Source of the DNA: Hyphomicrobiales bacterium
Lineage (GTDB): Bacteria > Pseudomonadota > Alphaproteobacteria > SPJN01
Assembly: GCA_006844605.1 (NCBI GenBank)
Contig: SPJN01000023.1
Coordinates: 1-32,446 of the forward strand
Reading direction: 5' to 3'
Length of the DNA: 32,446 nucleotides
Shown here: piece by piece, positions 7,979 to 17,102 of the stretch
Position numbering within the stretch: the first letter of the stretch is position 1
Layout: each line of letters starts with the position of its first letter
Position numbers and translations under genes: made by a program
The notes under the pieces: generated by a model
What the model saw: the letters and a program-made list of their open reading frames with translations, nothing else
Database searches by the model: none
Told to the model about the DNA's origin: nothing

Positions 7979-8124
7979 GGAAGCGACAAAGCGGTTTAGC
8001 CCGCTGTCAGCTTCGTAGTCGGACGACGCTTTGGCGCTGATCAGAAATCAAGTGGCTCAACTTGCGCAGATTGAGTCTGTATTGGATCAGCCCAAATCAA
8101 AAGGTTGAGGAAGCGACAAAGCGG
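7925..8124. repeat. Direct repeat of the HTH gene's 3' end (two ~70-bp copies)
   Basis: Copy 1 is 7925-7994 and copy 2 is 8055-8124, offset 130 bp. The final 61 bases are identical and the only two mismatches lie in one codon, TTA versus CTT, both Leu. Copy 1 is the true gene end with its stop at 7976-7978; copy 2 is a headless fragment that ends 11 bases before the hslU stop region. The 60-base spacer contains short inverted repeats (GCGG/CCGC across the junction, and nested CAGC/GCTG with GTC/GAC). Confidence 0.9.
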
Positions 8125-8135
8125 CCCGGCTCCGC

Positions 8136-9455
8136 CTAAAGGATAAAGCGGCTGAGGTCCAAATCAGTGGCAAAGTCGCCGACATTCTTTTGCACGTAAT
8201 TTGAATCCACTTGCAGCGTGTCGCCGGATTTGTCCGTGGCGGTAAAGCTGATTTCTTCCAGCACCCGTTCAAGGATGGTGTGCAAACGGCGGGCACCGAT
8301 ATTTTCAACAGTGCCGTTCACTTCAGCGGCGATCAACGCGATTGTGTCGATGGCGTCATCACTGAATTCAAGGGTGACCCCTTCGGTTTCCAGCAATGCC
8401 TTATACTGTCTGATCAGGCTGGCTTCAGGTTCGGTCAGGATGCGTTTCAAATCATCATGGCTTAGGGGGTCAAGCTCAACCCTGATCGGCAGACGCCCTT
8501 GCAATTCGGGCAGCATGTCTGACGGCTTGCTAAGGTGAAACGCACCTGAGGCAATGAACAGAATATGATCGGTTTTGACCGCGCCATGTTTGGTGCTGAC
8601 GGTCGTCCCTTCGATCAGGGGTAACAGATCGCGCTGCACCCCTTCGCGGGAAACATCGCCGCCACTGCTGCGGCCCTGATCGTCAGAGCGAGCGGTGATC
8701 TTGTCAATTTCATCCAAAAAGACAATGCCATCATTTTCAACGGCGGCAATTGCCTCTGATGAAATTTCGCTATCATCCAGCAGATTGTCGCTTTCTTCGG
8801 TGATCAACAGGTCATAGGACTGGCGCACAGTCAGCTTGCGGCGTTGTTGTTGGCCAGCGCCCTTGCCAAAGATTGAGCCTAAATCGATCATGCCCATTTG
8901 CGCCCCCGGCATACCGGGGATTTCAAAATTGGGCATCCCGCCACCAGATGGCGCGGCAACGGCGATTTCGATTTCCTTTTCGTCCAGCTCGCCATTGCGC
9001 AGGCGGGTGCGGAAACTTTCGCGGGTGGCGTCCTTTGCCCCTTCGCCCACCAGTGCATCAAGCACGCGATTTTCTGCGGCCAGATGGGCCTCAGCCTCAA
9101 CCGCCTTGCGTTTCTTTTCGCGGACAAGGATCAAGGCGGCCTCAACCAAATCGCGGATGATCTGCTCAACGTCGCGGCCAACATACCCTACCTCGGTAAA
9201 TTTGGTGGCCTCGATCTTGATAAAGGGTGCCCCGGCAAGTTTTGCCAAACGGCGCGAGATTTCGGTTTTACCGACACCGGTCGGGCCGATCATCAGGATA
9301 TTTTTGGGCAGGATTTCGTCGCGCAAACTGTCATCAACCTTTTTGCGCCGCCACCGGTTGCGCAGGGCAATGGCAACGGCACGCTTGGCAGCGCCTTGAC
9401 CGATAATATGACGATCAAGCTCAGATACAATTTCGCGGGGGGAAAAATCAGACAT
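8136..9455 (-). CDS. hslU: ATP-dependent protease ATPase subunit HslU
   Basis: AAA+ unfoldase hexamer that feeds substrates to the HslV peptidase. The 439-residue protein has [16 protein letters not shown] at the N-terminus, Walker A GPTGVGKT at 57-64, the pore motif region [20 protein letters not shown], the variable I domain from roughly 105 to 225, Walker B with [10 protein letters not shown], and the C-terminal LSRFIL whose end docks into HslV. The ATG at 9455 gives the family start (MSDFSPRE); a TTG nine bases earlier is less likely. It is the second gene of an hslV-hslU operon with a 26-base gap. Confidence 0.97.
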   Translation of the reverse strand: MSDFSPREIVSELDRHIIGQGAAKRAVAIALRNRWRRKKVDDSLRDEILPKNILMIGPTGVGKTEISRRLAKLAGAPFIKIEATKFTEVGYVGRDVEQIIRDLVEAALILVREKKRKAVEAEAHLAAENRVLDALVGEGAKDATRESFRTRLRNGELDEKEIEIAVAAPSGGGMPNFEIPGMPGAQMGMIDLGSIFGKGAGQQQRRKLTVRQSYDLLITEESDNLLDDSEISSEAIAAVENDGIVFLDEIDKITARSDDQGRSSGGDVSREGVQRDLLPLIEGTTVSTKHGAVKTDHILFIASGAFHLSKPSDMLPELQGRLPIRVELDPLSHDDLKRILTEPEASLIRQYKALLETEGVTLEFSDDAIDTIALIAAEVNGTVENIGARRLHTILERVLEEISFTATDKSGDTLQVDSNYVQKNVGDFATDLDLSRFIL

Positions 9456-9481
9456 AAAACTCAACTAACAAATAAAGATGA

Positions 9482-10048
9482 TCAGAGCGTAAAGACGGTC
9501 AGATTATTGTTGGTATAAACGCAGATATCAGCCGCGATATTCATGGATTTGCGGACAATGGCTTCAGAGTCCATATCCGTATCGACAAGGGCACGGGCAG
9601 CGGCCAGCGCGTAATTGCCGCCAGATCCGATGGCCAAAACGCCATCTTCGGATTCCAGCACATCACCTGTGCCGGTCAGAATCAGGCTGACATCCTTGTC
9701 CGCGACGATCATCATGGCTTCCAATTTGCGCAAATAGCGGTCTGTGCGCCAATCTTTTGCCAATTCCACCGCAGCGCGGGTCAGCTGGCCCGGATGCTTG
9801 TCCAATTTGGCCTCAAGCCGTTCAAAAAGCGTCATGGCGTCGGCGGTGGCCCCGGCAAATCCGGCGATGACCTTGCCGCTGCTGCCCAAAGTGCGCACTT
9901 TGCGGGCATTTCCCTTCAAAACCGTGTCACCCATAGACACCTGACCGTCGCCAGCCATGGAAACTGTGTCGCCCTTGCGGACGCACAAAATAGTGGTGCC
10001 CTGCAGGGGTAATTTCACCGCGCGGTGGGGTTCGTCGCTCATAATCAT
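9482..10048 (-). CDS. hslV: ATP-dependent protease peptidase subunit HslV
   Basis: Threonine peptidase, dodecameric, of the HslVU complex. The sequence carries a short propeptide that is removed to expose the N-terminal nucleophile Thr18 in [10 protein letters not shown], followed by the proteasome-type AGDGQVSMG. The [15 protein letters not shown] segment is also characteristic. The 188-residue length is usual for alphaproteobacteria. The first ATG (10048) has AAGGA five bases upstream and is preferred over the ATG two codons later. A sigma-32-like promoter candidate lies about 20-50 bases upstream. The gene is divergent from hisB. Confidence 0.97.
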   Translation of the reverse strand: MIMSDEPHRAVKLPLQGTTILCVRKGDTVSMAGDGQVSMGDTVLKGNARKVRTLGSSGKVIAGFAGATADAMTLFERLEAKLDKHPGQLTRAAVELAKDWRTDRYLRKLEAMMIVADKDVSLILTGTGDVLESEDGVLAIGSGGNYALAAARALVDTDMDSEAIVRKSMNIAADICVYTNNNLTVFTL

Positions 10049-10069
10049 GGTATTCCTTTGCTGTTAGGG

Positions 10070-10100
10070 TTTATGTGGCCCCCCAACACTGATCCGTCAA
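10070..10100 (-). promoter_or_regulatory. Candidate heat-shock promoter for hslVU
   Basis: On the minus strand, CTTGACGG is followed after a short GC-rich spacer by GCCACATAAA, which resembles the RpoH pattern of CTTGA then CCxCAT. It sits just upstream of hslV, a classic heat-shock gene. This is a by-eye match only. Confidence 0.4.
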
Positions 10101-10184
10101 GAGGTCGCGGGGGGAATTGCAGGGCTTGGCGGTTGGGGTTTGGGCTGTTACAAGCCATTTATTAGCGTGAAATGGATGCAGATC

Positions 10185-10784
10185 ATGAGAACGGCAAGCG
10201 TCGAACGACTGACAAACGAAACCAAGATCAAGGCTGACCTGAATTTGGATGGGTCGGGCACATATGATGTGGAAACCGGTATCGGCTTCCTTGACCATAT
10301 GCTTGAGCAATTGTCCCGCCATTCCCTGATCGACCTGAACCTGAAGGCCGAGGGCGATCTGCACATTGATTTCCATCACACGACCGAAGATTCCGGCATT
10401 GTGATCGGTCAGGCTGTTGCCGATGCCCTTGGCGATATGAAGGGTATTCGTCGTTATGCCGATGTGCATATCCCGATGGATGAAACCCTGACCCGCGTGT
10501 CGATTGATGTGTCGGGCCGTCCCTATTTGATTTGGAAGGTTGCATTTACCAAGCCCAAGCTTGGTGACATGGACACCGAATTGTTCAAGGAATGGTTTCA
10601 GGCATTCGCACAGGCTGCGGGCGTGACCCTGCATGTAGAAAACCTGTATGGCGAGAACAATCACCATATTGTTGAAAGCTGTTACAAGGGGTTGGCCCGT
10701 GCGTTGCGCGCGGCGCTGGAAATTGATCCGCGCAAGGCTGATGCGGTGCCCTCAACCAAGGGTACGCTCGGCGGCACACTTTAA
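10185..10784 (+). CDS. hisB: Imidazoleglycerol-phosphate dehydratase
   Basis: Dehydrates imidazole glycerol phosphate to imidazole acetol phosphate in histidine synthesis. The 199-residue protein is the mono-functional form without the phosphatase domain. Two metal-binding clusters are seen: [13 protein letters not shown] early, with DFHHTTED, and [18 protein letters not shown] late; the His, Asp and Glu residues of these clusters bind the catalytic Mn ions. The ATG at 10185 gives the family start [13 protein letters not shown]. An ATG three codons earlier (10176) is possible. This is the first gene of hisBHAF-SDR-hisE. Confidence 0.96.
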   Translation: MRTASVERLTNETKIKADLNLDGSGTYDVETGIGFLDHMLEQLSRHSLIDLNLKAEGDLHIDFHHTTEDSGIVIGQAVADALGDMKGIRRYADVHIPMDETLTRVSIDVSGRPYLIWKVAFTKPKLGDMDTELFKEWFQAFAQAAGVTLHVENLYGENNHHIVESCYKGLARALRAALEIDPRKADAVPSTKGTLGGTL

Positions 10785-10793
10785 GACTGACCT

Positions 10794-11441
10794 ATGAGCT
10801 TAATTGCGATTATTGATTATGGGTCGGGCAATCTGCGATCCGTTGAAAAGGCTGTGGAACTGGCAGCAGGCGATCGGCCTGTTTGCGTCACCGCTCGCCC
10901 CGAAGATGTTTTGACGGCTGATCATGTGATCCTGCCCGGCGTTGGTGCCTTTGCCGATTGCAAGCAGGGCCTTGATAGTTTGCCGGGCATGGTTGATGCA
11001 CTGGAACAGCGGGTCATCAGCGATGGCCGCGCGTTTTTGGGCATTTGTGTCGGGATGCAGTTATTGGCGCGTGAAGGTCGTGAACATGGCCGCACCGATG
11101 GGCTGGGCTGGATTGACGGCACGGTCGTACCGATTACACCCGCCGACCGGGCCTTGAATGTCCCCCATATGGGCTGGAATGAAATCAATGTGCTTGATAA
11201 GGCGCACCCGGTTTTGGGTGCCTTGCCTGCTGGTGCGCATTGTTATTTCGCAAACTCCTATCACATGCAGGTCAATGACACCGACCTGGGCCGGGGCCAA
11301 AAACTTGCCGTGACTGATTATGGTGGTGAGATTACGGTTGCGGTGGGGCGCGATAATATTTTGGGCACGCAGTTTCATCCTGAAAAAAGTCAGGCAGTGG
11401 GCGCGGCCCTGTTGAAAGCCTTTGTGGAGTGGCGGCCATGA
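10794..11441 (+). CDS. hisH: Imidazole glycerol phosphate synthase, glutaminase subunit
   Basis: Class I glutamine amidotransferase that makes ammonia for HisF. The catalytic triad is visible: Cys85 in LGICVGMQ, and His195 with Glu197 in TQFHPEKSQ. The N-terminal [14 protein letters not shown] and the [10 protein letters not shown] loop are typical. Length 215 is normal. It starts nine bases after hisB, and its stop overlaps the hisA ATG (ATGA), which should keep HisH and HisA in balance. Confidence 0.97.
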   Translation: MSLIAIIDYGSGNLRSVEKAVELAAGDRPVCVTARPEDVLTADHVILPGVGAFADCKQGLDSLPGMVDALEQRVISDGRAFLGICVGMQLLAREGREHGRTDGLGWIDGTVVPITPADRALNVPHMGWNEINVLDKAHPVLGALPAGAHCYFANSYHMQVNDTDLGRGQKLAVTDYGGEITVAVGRDNILGTQFHPEKSQAVGAALLKAFVEWRP

Positions 11442-12163
11442 TCCTGTTTCCGGCAATTGATTTGAAAGACGGCCAATGCGTGCGTCTGAAAAAGGGTCTG
11501 ATGGATCAGGCCACGGTGTTTAATGACAGCCCCGCCGATCAGGCAAAGGCATGGGCCGATGCGGGCTATGAATATTTGCATTTGGTTGATCTAAACGGCG
11601 CGTTTGAGGGCAAGCCCGTCAACGCCGCCGCGGTCGAGGCGATTATCGCCGCAACCGATTTGCCCGTTCAATTGGGCGGCGGCATTCGTGACATGGCAAC
11701 GATTGAAGCATGGCTTGATCGGGGGATCACGCGCGTGATCCTTGGCACCGTGGCGGTGAAAAACCCGGCGCTTGTGAAGGACGCGTGTAAGGCGTTCCCC
11801 GGCAAGGTGGTGCTGGGCATTGATGCCAAGGGCGGCTATGTCGCCACAGAAGGCTGGGCAGAAGCATCCGACCTTAGCGCGATTGAACTTGCCAAACAGT
11901 TTGAAGACGCGGGTGCCGCGGCCATCGTTTATACCGACATTGACCGCGATGGCATTTTGGCCGGGGTGAATGTGGACGCGACCGTGGCCTTGGCCGAGGC
12001 GGTATCGACACCGGTGATCGCTTCAGGCGGTGTGGCTTCAATTGATGACCTTAAGGCATTGAAGGCCACGAACTGCGCCGGGATCGAAGGCGTGATTTCA
12101 GGGCGTGCGCTTTATGACGGGCGCATTGATCCTGATGATGCCATTCGCGTGTTGAAAGGGTGA
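11438..12163 (+). CDS. hisA: Phosphoribosylformimino-5-aminoimidazole carboxamide ribotide isomerase
   Basis: A beta-alpha barrel isomerase that opens the ribose of ProFAR to [16 protein letters not shown] carries the N-terminal catalytic Asp (Asp8), and a second conserved Asp lies in [10 protein letters not shown]. The two phosphate-binding loops are LGGGIRD and the ASGGVAS region. The start is the ATG at 11438, overlapping the hisH stop; a GTG three codons earlier is less likely because it adds residues before the family start. The 241-residue length is usual, and hisF follows after eight bases. Confidence 0.96.
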   Translation: MILFPAIDLKDGQCVRLKKGLMDQATVFNDSPADQAKAWADAGYEYLHLVDLNGAFEGKPVNAAAVEAIIAATDLPVQLGGGIRDMATIEAWLDRGITRVILGTVAVKNPALVKDACKAFPGKVVLGIDAKGGYVATEGWAEASDLSAIELAKQFEDAGAAAIVYTDIDRDGILAGVNVDATVALAEAVSTPVIASGGVASIDDLKALKATNCAGIEGVISGRALYDGRIDPDDAIRVLKG

Positions 12164-12171
12164 ATTGATCA

Positions 12172-12954
12172 ATGTTGAAAGCCCGTGTCATTCCCTGTCT
12201 TGATGTCAAAGATGGCCGCGTCGTCAAGGGCGTCAACTTTGTTGATTTGATCGATGCGGGTGATCCGGTCGAACAGGCCGCGGTTTATGACAAGGCCGGT
12301 GCGGACGAGCTTTGCTTTCTTGATATCACTGCCAGCTCTGACAAGCGCAACATTCTAATTGATGTGGTGCGGGCAACCGCGGAACGCTGCTTTATGCCGT
12401 TGACGGTTGGCGGCGGTGTGCGCACGGTCAAGGACATGCGGGCGTTGTTGTTGGCAGGTGCTGATAAGGTGGCGCTGAACACGGCGGCTGTGAAAACACC
12501 TGAAGTGATTGCAGAAGGCGCGCAGAAATTCGGCAGCCAATGTATTGTTGTCGCCATTGATGCCAAAAAGGTGGATGACGGAACTGACGGCGCGGGTGGC
12601 CCGCGCTGGGAAATCTTTACCCATGGGGGCCGCGAACCCACAGGCATTGATGCGATTGAGTTTGCCAAAAAAGTGACCGCGCTGGGCGCCGGTGAAATTT
12701 TGCTGACCAGTATGGATCGCGATGGGACGCGGGCGGGGTTTGACCTTGGCCTGACCCGCGCGATTGTTGATGCCGTGCATGTGCCTGTCATTGCCTCAGG
12801 CGGTGTCGGGGACTTGCAACACTTGGCGGACGGTGTTCTGATCGGTGGTGCCGATGCGGTGCTGGCTGCCAGCATCTTCCACTTCGGTGATTATACAATC
12901 AGTGAGGCGAAAGCCTTTATGGCGGAACAGGGTGTGCCTGTTCGCAGGGCCTGA
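12172..12954 (+). CDS. hisF: Imidazole glycerol phosphate synthase, cyclase subunit
   Basis: Cyclase partner of HisH; it uses ammonia delivered through the barrel to form IGP and AICAR. Both catalytic aspartates fall exactly where the family expects: Asp11 in IPCLDVKDG and Asp130 in VVAIDAKK. Phosphate loops TVGGGVRT and ASGGVGD are intact. The 260-residue product lacks any unusual insertion. It ends 28 bases before an inserted short-chain dehydrogenase gene that separates it from hisE. Confidence 0.97.
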   Translation: MLKARVIPCLDVKDGRVVKGVNFVDLIDAGDPVEQAAVYDKAGADELCFLDITASSDKRNILIDVVRATAERCFMPLTVGGGVRTVKDMRALLLAGADKVALNTAAVKTPEVIAEGAQKFGSQCIVVAIDAKKVDDGTDGAGGPRWEIFTHGGREPTGIDAIEFAKKVTALGAGEILLTSMDRDGTRAGFDLGLTRAIVDAVHVPVIASGGVGDLQHLADGVLIGGADAVLAASIFHFGDYTISEAKAFMAEQGVPVRRA

Positions 12955-12982
12955 AACCAATAAACGATAGGGATGTGACGGC

Positions 12983-13825
12983 ATGACAGAATGGATGAAA
13001 CCGGGGTGTTGTGCAGTGATCACCGGCGGCGCAAATGGCATCGGCCTTGCCGCTGCAAAGGCCTATGCCGCTGCTGGCATGTCGGTTGTTATCGCCGATA
13101 AGGATGAGGCAGCCTTGGCCAATGCGCAGGACCAGCTGGGCGCAGCTGATATTTTGGCAGTGCCGTGTGATGTGTCTGATTTGGCATCCGTTGAAGATTT
13201 GCGCGATCGTGCCTTTGACCGGTTTGGCGCGGTGCATTGTTTGATGAACAATGCCGGGGTTGCGCTGCCTGCGGGGGCACCGTGGGAAAGCCGCGATGCG
13301 CTCGACACAATTGTGAATGTCAATTTGATGGGCGTGATCAATGGCTGTCAGGCGTTCATCCCCGCCATGCTCGACAGTGGTGTTGCGGGTGCGATTATCA
13401 ACACAGGGTCCAAGCAGGGCATTACCCGCCCGCCGGGAAACTTTGCCTATAATTTGTCGAAGGCCGGTGTCGTTGCCTATACTGAATCTGTTGCCCATGC
13501 ATTGCGCCAGATCGATGGGGGCGGTTTGACCGCCCATCTGCTTGTTCCGGGGTTTGTTTATTCAGCGATGGTGTCGCGCTTTTTGCCGGAAAAACCTGAT
13601 GGTGCATGGACAGTAGAAGAAACCGTTGATTTCATGCTGGCAGCTTTACAGCGTGGCGATTTTTATATTCTGTGCCCGGATAACGAAACGCCGCGCGCGG
13701 TTGATGAAAAACGTATTCGCTGGAACGCCGATGACATCGTTCAAAATCGGCCTGCCCTGTCACGCTGGCACCCTGACTATGCGGATGAATTCGCCGCATT
13801 TATGAAAGATGAAACAGACCAATGA
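12983..13825 (+). CDS. Short-chain dehydrogenase/reductase inside the his operon
   Basis: Classical Rossmann-fold SDR of 280 residues. The cofactor loop TGGANGIG is at 14-21, the NNAG motif at 89-92, and the catalytic Ser143, Tyr156 and Lys160 (YNLSK) are all present, so it should be an active NAD(P)-dependent oxidoreductase. Asp39 after the second strand (VVIADK) favours NAD over NADP. The C-terminal 60 residues include an extension with RWHPDYADEFAAFMK. The substrate is unknown. It lies 28 bases after hisF and its stop overlaps the hisE ATG (ATGA), so it is expressed as part of the histidine operon although no SDR step is part of the known pathway between these genes. Confidence 0.9.
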   Translation: MTEWMKPGCCAVITGGANGIGLAAAKAYAAAGMSVVIADKDEAALANAQDQLGAADILAVPCDVSDLASVEDLRDRAFDRFGAVHCLMNNAGVALPAGAPWESRDALDTIVNVNLMGVINGCQAFIPAMLDSGVAGAIINTGSKQGITRPPGNFAYNLSKAGVVAYTESVAHALRQIDGGGLTAHLLVPGFVYSAMVSRFLPEKPDGAWTVEETVDFMLAALQRGDFYILCPDNETPRAVDEKRIRWNADDIVQNRPALSRWHPDYADEFAAFMKDETDQ

Positions 13826-14145
13826 CCAATGCAGAAGTGCTAAAGCGCCTGACCGAAACGATTGAAAATCGCAAGGGGGGCGACGCTGACAGCTCGTACA
13901 CCGCCAAGCTATTGTCCAGGGGTGTGAAGAAGATTGCGCAAAAGGTTGGCGAGGAAGGCGTGGAAACCGCCATCGCCGCGGTCAGCGAAGATGACGCCGC
14001 CCTGTTGGGCGAAGGCGCAGACTTGCTTTATCACCTGATGGTGCTGTTGGCCGCGCGCGACCTGACCATTGATGACGTGCTGGCGACACTTGCTGATCGC
14101 GAAGGTCTGTCCGGCATTGCCGAAAAAGCCAGCCGGGATGACTAG
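13822..14145 (+). CDS. hisE: Phosphoribosyl-ATP pyrophosphatase
   Basis: Hydrolyses PR-ATP to PR-AMP, the second step of histidine synthesis. The 107-residue all-helical protein has the MazG-like metal site spread over KVGEEGVETAIAA and EGADLLYHLMVLL, where Glu and Asp residues bind Mg. It is the stand-alone form, not fused to HisI. The start overlaps the SDR stop. It ends the his block; the next gene is convergent. Confidence 0.95.
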   Translation: MTNAEVLKRLTETIENRKGGDADSSYTAKLLSRGVKKIAQKVGEEGVETAIAAVSEDDAALLGEGADLLYHLMVLLAARDLTIDDVLATLADREGLSGIAEKASRDD

Positions 14146-14191
14146 CAGGTGTCACCCCGGATCTGACGGTGTCATTCAAGGATAACGCTAT

Positions 14192-15190
14192 TTACAGAAG
14201 CCCGGCTTCTTTTGCCAACGCCTTGACGTCTGCTTCGGGCCGTGGGCCAAAATGCGAAATCACTTCACCGGCCATTAACGCACCAAGTTTGGCCGCGCGT
14301 GCCAAATCATCACCTGTGGCAAGGCCATAAAGAACGCCTGCTGCGAACTGATCGCCCGCGCCTGTTGTATCGACCACAGCGCCCAATGGTTCGGCAGGCA
14401 CGAAGGCACGTTCGTCACCGCGGACAAGCGTGGCACCATCCGGCCCCTGGGTGATGGCGGCAATATCGCAATCAGCGGCGGCGCGTTTGATCACTTCATC
14501 CACATCATCGGTGCCGTACAGCATTTTTGCTTCGTCAATATTGGCGAACAGAATATCCACATCTTCAGCAACAATGCGGCGGAAGTCTTCAAGGTGCCCC
14601 TCAACGCAGAACGGGTCAGATAGGCTAAGCGCCACCTTGCGCCCGGCCGCTTCGGCAATGGCGATGGCTTTGTCGAAGGCGTCTTTGGTTGTGGGGGTGC
14701 TGTAAAGATACCCTTCAAGATAGGTCACGGCAGACGCGGCGATAACGTCTTCTTCCAAATCATCCTTGGTAAAGTCGGCACCGGCACCCAAGAAAGTGTT
14801 CATGGTGCGCTGGGCATCGGGGCTGACGAAAATCAGGCAGCGGCCCGTGCCGGCACCATCCTTGGCGGCGGCGGTTTCAAAGTGAATGCCCGTGTCGCGC
14901 AATCCCTGTGCATAGGCGCGGCCAACCTCGTCATCGCGGGTGCGACCCAACAGGGCGCTGCGGCCCCCCAATAGCGCCAACCCGGCGATTGAGTTTGCAA
15001 CAGAGCCGCCCGGTGCGGTGACCTTGGTGTCATCCATCGCGGCGTAAAGCCGATCAGCCTCGCCCTCGTCAATCAGGCGCATGGACCCTTTGGGCATATC
15101 AAGGGCGGCAACTGTTTCGTCACTGGCGCTTACCAAAACATCCATGATGGCGTTGCCGATGCCGACAACATCATATTTCGGGCTTGTCAT
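14192..15190 (-). CDS. PfkB-family sugar kinase, adenosine kinase type
   Basis: Ribokinase/PfkB-family kinase of 332 residues, closest in pattern to alphaproteobacterial adenosine kinases, which phosphorylate adenosine to AMP. Seen features are GIGNAIMDVLV near the N-terminus, the substrate GGSVANSIAGLALLGG motif, and the C-terminal signature DTTGAGDQFAAGVLYG with the catalytic Asp in GAGD and the anion hole. Other PfkB specificities cannot be excluded. It converges on hisE and is divergent from the EI24-like gene across 155 bases. Confidence 0.9.
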   Translation of the reverse strand: MTSPKYDVVGIGNAIMDVLVSASDETVAALDMPKGSMRLIDEGEADRLYAAMDDTKVTAPGGSVANSIAGLALLGGRSALLGRTRDDEVGRAYAQGLRDTGIHFETAAAKDGAGTGRCLIFVSPDAQRTMNTFLGAGADFTKDDLEEDVIAASAVTYLEGYLYSTPTTKDAFDKAIAIAEAAGRKVALSLSDPFCVEGHLEDFRRIVAEDVDILFANIDEAKMLYGTDDVDEVIKRAAADCDIAAITQGPDGATLVRGDERAFVPAEPLGAVVDTTGAGDQFAAGVLYGLATGDDLARAAKLGALMAGEVISHFGPRPEADVKALAKEAGLL

Positions 15191-15345
15191 TGCTAAAGTC
15201 TCACTTCACGGGAATAAAAGGGCGTAACTTGGCCTCAACCTAGGCAAGCATGGGGTGCGAGACAACCAAAAATCTTGTCGCGTGTCTGGCAATCAGGGCA
15301 CGAACCACCTATATCTGTAGAAACGCTATCAGTTGAGGGTTTGCG

Positions 15346-16026
15346 ATGATCAAATCAGCCAGAATGACCTTGAACCAATTGCCTGAACCCCCGTTCCGGC
15401 GTGTTCTGTTACGCTCATTAGGGGTGACATTCCTGTTGTTCGGCCTGTTTTGGGCGCTGGGCTATTATTTGTGGCCGACAGAGGGGTTCACCGGGTGGAC
15501 TTGGCTGGATGAGGGGATTGATTATCTGGCCGGTGCGGCGGGCATATTGCTGACCGGTTTTTTGCTGCTGCCTGTTGCAGGGCTGTTTATCGGCATCTTT
15601 ATTGACGAGATTTCCGGCGCGGTTGAGGGGCGTTATTACGCCCATGACCCTGCGGGGCGTGATCAACCCATCAGGGAGGCAATTGTCATGGGCGCAAAAT
15701 TTGCGCTGGTGCTGCTGATCGTCAATCTGCTTTTGCTGCCGTTCTATTTCTTCCTGCCGCTTGTTCCCTGGTTGGCAAATGCCTATTTGATTGGCCGGGA
15801 ATATTTCGAAATGGTTGCTGTCCGGCATCATTCCTTTGAAGAAACAACACGTTTGCGCCACCAATATCGCTGGCAGGTCTATTTTGCGGGTATTGTGATT
15901 GCTGGATTGCTGATGATTCCGATCCTAAATTTTGCGGTGCCCTTGGTGGGGGCTGCATTTATGGTACATTGGTACAAACATTTAACGGGGTCGGTTCCGC
16001 AGGATGCAAAACAAACTGCTGTATAA
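15346..16026 (+). CDS. EI24/CysZ-like integral membrane protein
   Basis: Polytopic inner-membrane protein of 226 residues in the EI24 domain family, which includes the sulfate permease CysZ. Hydrophobic segments are at about 25-43, 60-87, 115-140 and 175-206, the last formed by VYFAGIVIAGLLMIPILNFAVPLVGAAFM broken by a Pro; the loop FEMVAVRHHSFEETTRLR is typical of this family. The function in alphaproteobacteria is not established. A GAGGG ribosome site precedes the ATG at a good distance. The downstream lipoprotein gene starts 23 bases before this stop. Confidence 0.85.
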   Translation: MIKSARMTLNQLPEPPFRRVLLRSLGVTFLLFGLFWALGYYLWPTEGFTGWTWLDEGIDYLAGAAGILLTGFLLLPVAGLFIGIFIDEISGAVEGRYYAHDPAGRDQPIREAIVMGAKFALVLLIVNLLLLPFYFFLPLVPWLANAYLIGREYFEMVAVRHHSFEETTRLRHQYRWQVYFAGIVIAGLLMIPILNFAVPLVGAAFMVHWYKHLTGSVPQDAKQTAV

Positions 16027-16444
16027 AGCACTGATTGGCAGTGTCTGCCTGATGATCGGATCAGGTTGCAGTTTCGATGTTGCGCCTGAAAAGACGCGCC
16101 CGACCACCTCGTCCCAACAGGCCCGGCCTGCCGCCAATGTCCCCGCACCTGCCCCCGCACCGGTGGAGGCGCAGCGTTTCTTGGCTGAGGTGCTGATCGG
16201 TGCCAGCATGAATGCGCTGCAATCAAGCTTGGGACAGCCTGACATCATCTTTGCCGAACAAAATGCCCGTTTCCTGCGCTATGACGCGCCCGGTTGTGCG
16301 GTTCATATTCTGATGAAGGAAGGCCGCGTGATAGAGGTAACGCCGCGCAAGCGTAATGGCCGTCCGCTTGGCACCAAGGCGGCTGACAATTGTTTTCATG
16401 AAATGGTTGTGGCCCGCCGTGCAGCCGCTGATGATGAAGACTAG
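16004..16444 (+). CDS. Hypothetical lipoprotein
   Basis: A 146-residue protein with a classic lipoprotein signal: basic start (MQNKLLYK), hydrophobic core, and a lipobox ending IGSGC, so Cys22 is the likely lipidated residue. A Pro/Ala-rich linker (about 40-56) leads to a compact domain (about 57-135) with GASMNALQSSLGQPDIIF and YDAPGCAVHILMKEG, reminiscent of the small SmpA/OmlA-like fold, though this is only a resemblance. It overlaps the EI24-like gene by 23 bases. Its TAG stop and the stop of the converging nth gene share the tetranucleotide CTAG at 16441-16444. Confidence 0.8.
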   Translation: MQNKLLYKALIGSVCLMIGSGCSFDVAPEKTRPTTSSQQARPAANVPAPAPAPVEAQRFLAEVLIGASMNALQSSLGQPDIIFAEQNARFLRYDAPGCAVHILMKEGRVIEVTPRKRNGRPLGTKAADNCFHEMVVARRAAADDED

Positions 16445-17088
16445 CTGTTTATCAGCTTGCCTTTGAACAGGCATTGATCGACCACGACGCATTTATCGCA
16501 TTCAGGTTTGCGGGCCTTACAAACATAACGGCCATGCAGGATCAACCAATGATGCGCGTGACGCATAAATTCGTCCGGCACTTTTTTCAGCAGTTTCTTT
16601 TCAACCGCCAATGGGGTTGATCCGGGGGCAAGGCCCGTCCGGTTTGACACGCGGAATAAATGTGTATCAACCGCGATAGTTGAATGACCGAATGCAATGT
16701 TCAAAACAACATTGGCGGTCTTGCGCCCCACACCGGGCAGCTTTTCAAGGTCGTCACGGTTTTCGGGAACTTGTGACCCAAATTCATCCACCAGCAATTG
16801 CGCTGCCTTCATCACATTTTTGGCCTTGGTCTTGTACAGCCCGATGCTTTTGATGTGGTCGATCAGCTTGGCTTCACCCAGTTTCAACATGTCTTCGGGT
16901 GTTTTGACGATTTTGAACAGGTCCTTTGTGGCCTTGTTCACACCAATGTCGGTGGCCTGCGCCGACAGCGCCACGGCAACGACCAGCGTATAGGGATTGG
17001 TGTAATTCAACTCCCCTTGCGGTTCGGGGTCGGCATCACGCAGATTGGAAAAAAAGGCGTGAATATTGGCCTTGGTCATTTGCGGCAT
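16441..17088 (-). CDS. nth: Endonuclease III (DNA glycosylase / AP lyase)
   Basis: Base-excision repair enzyme that removes oxidised pyrimidines. The helix-hairpin-helix motif LEKLPGVGRKTANVVL carries the catalytic Lys123, and VDTHLFRVSNR carries the catalytic Asp141. Four cysteines at 190, 197, 200 and 206 (C-x6-C-x2-C-x5-C) form the iron-sulfur cluster site. The 215-residue length is normal. It lies 14 bases downstream of the GFA-family gene on the same strand and converges on the lipoprotein gene, sharing a stop tetranucleotide. Confidence 0.97.
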   Translation of the reverse strand: MPQMTKANIHAFFSNLRDADPEPQGELNYTNPYTLVVAVALSAQATDIGVNKATKDLFKIVKTPEDMLKLGEAKLIDHIKSIGLYKTKAKNVMKAAQLLVDEFGSQVPENRDDLEKLPGVGRKTANVVLNIAFGHSTIAVDTHLFRVSNRTGLAPGSTPLAVEKKLLKKVPDEFMRHAHHWLILHGRYVCKARKPECDKCVVVDQCLFKGKLINS

Positions 17089-17102
17089 GGGTCGTTCCGT
17101 TC

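Noticed and set aside
10140-10184. N-terminal extension of hisB from the TTG at 10140
   Set aside because: The added residues do not match the family, and the ATG at 10185 gives the usual [13 protein letters not shown] start.
14146-14191. GGTGTCA direct repeat and small TGAC/GTCA inverted repeat between hisE and the kinase gene
   Set aside because: Stem of only four base pairs and no T-run; not enough to call a terminator.
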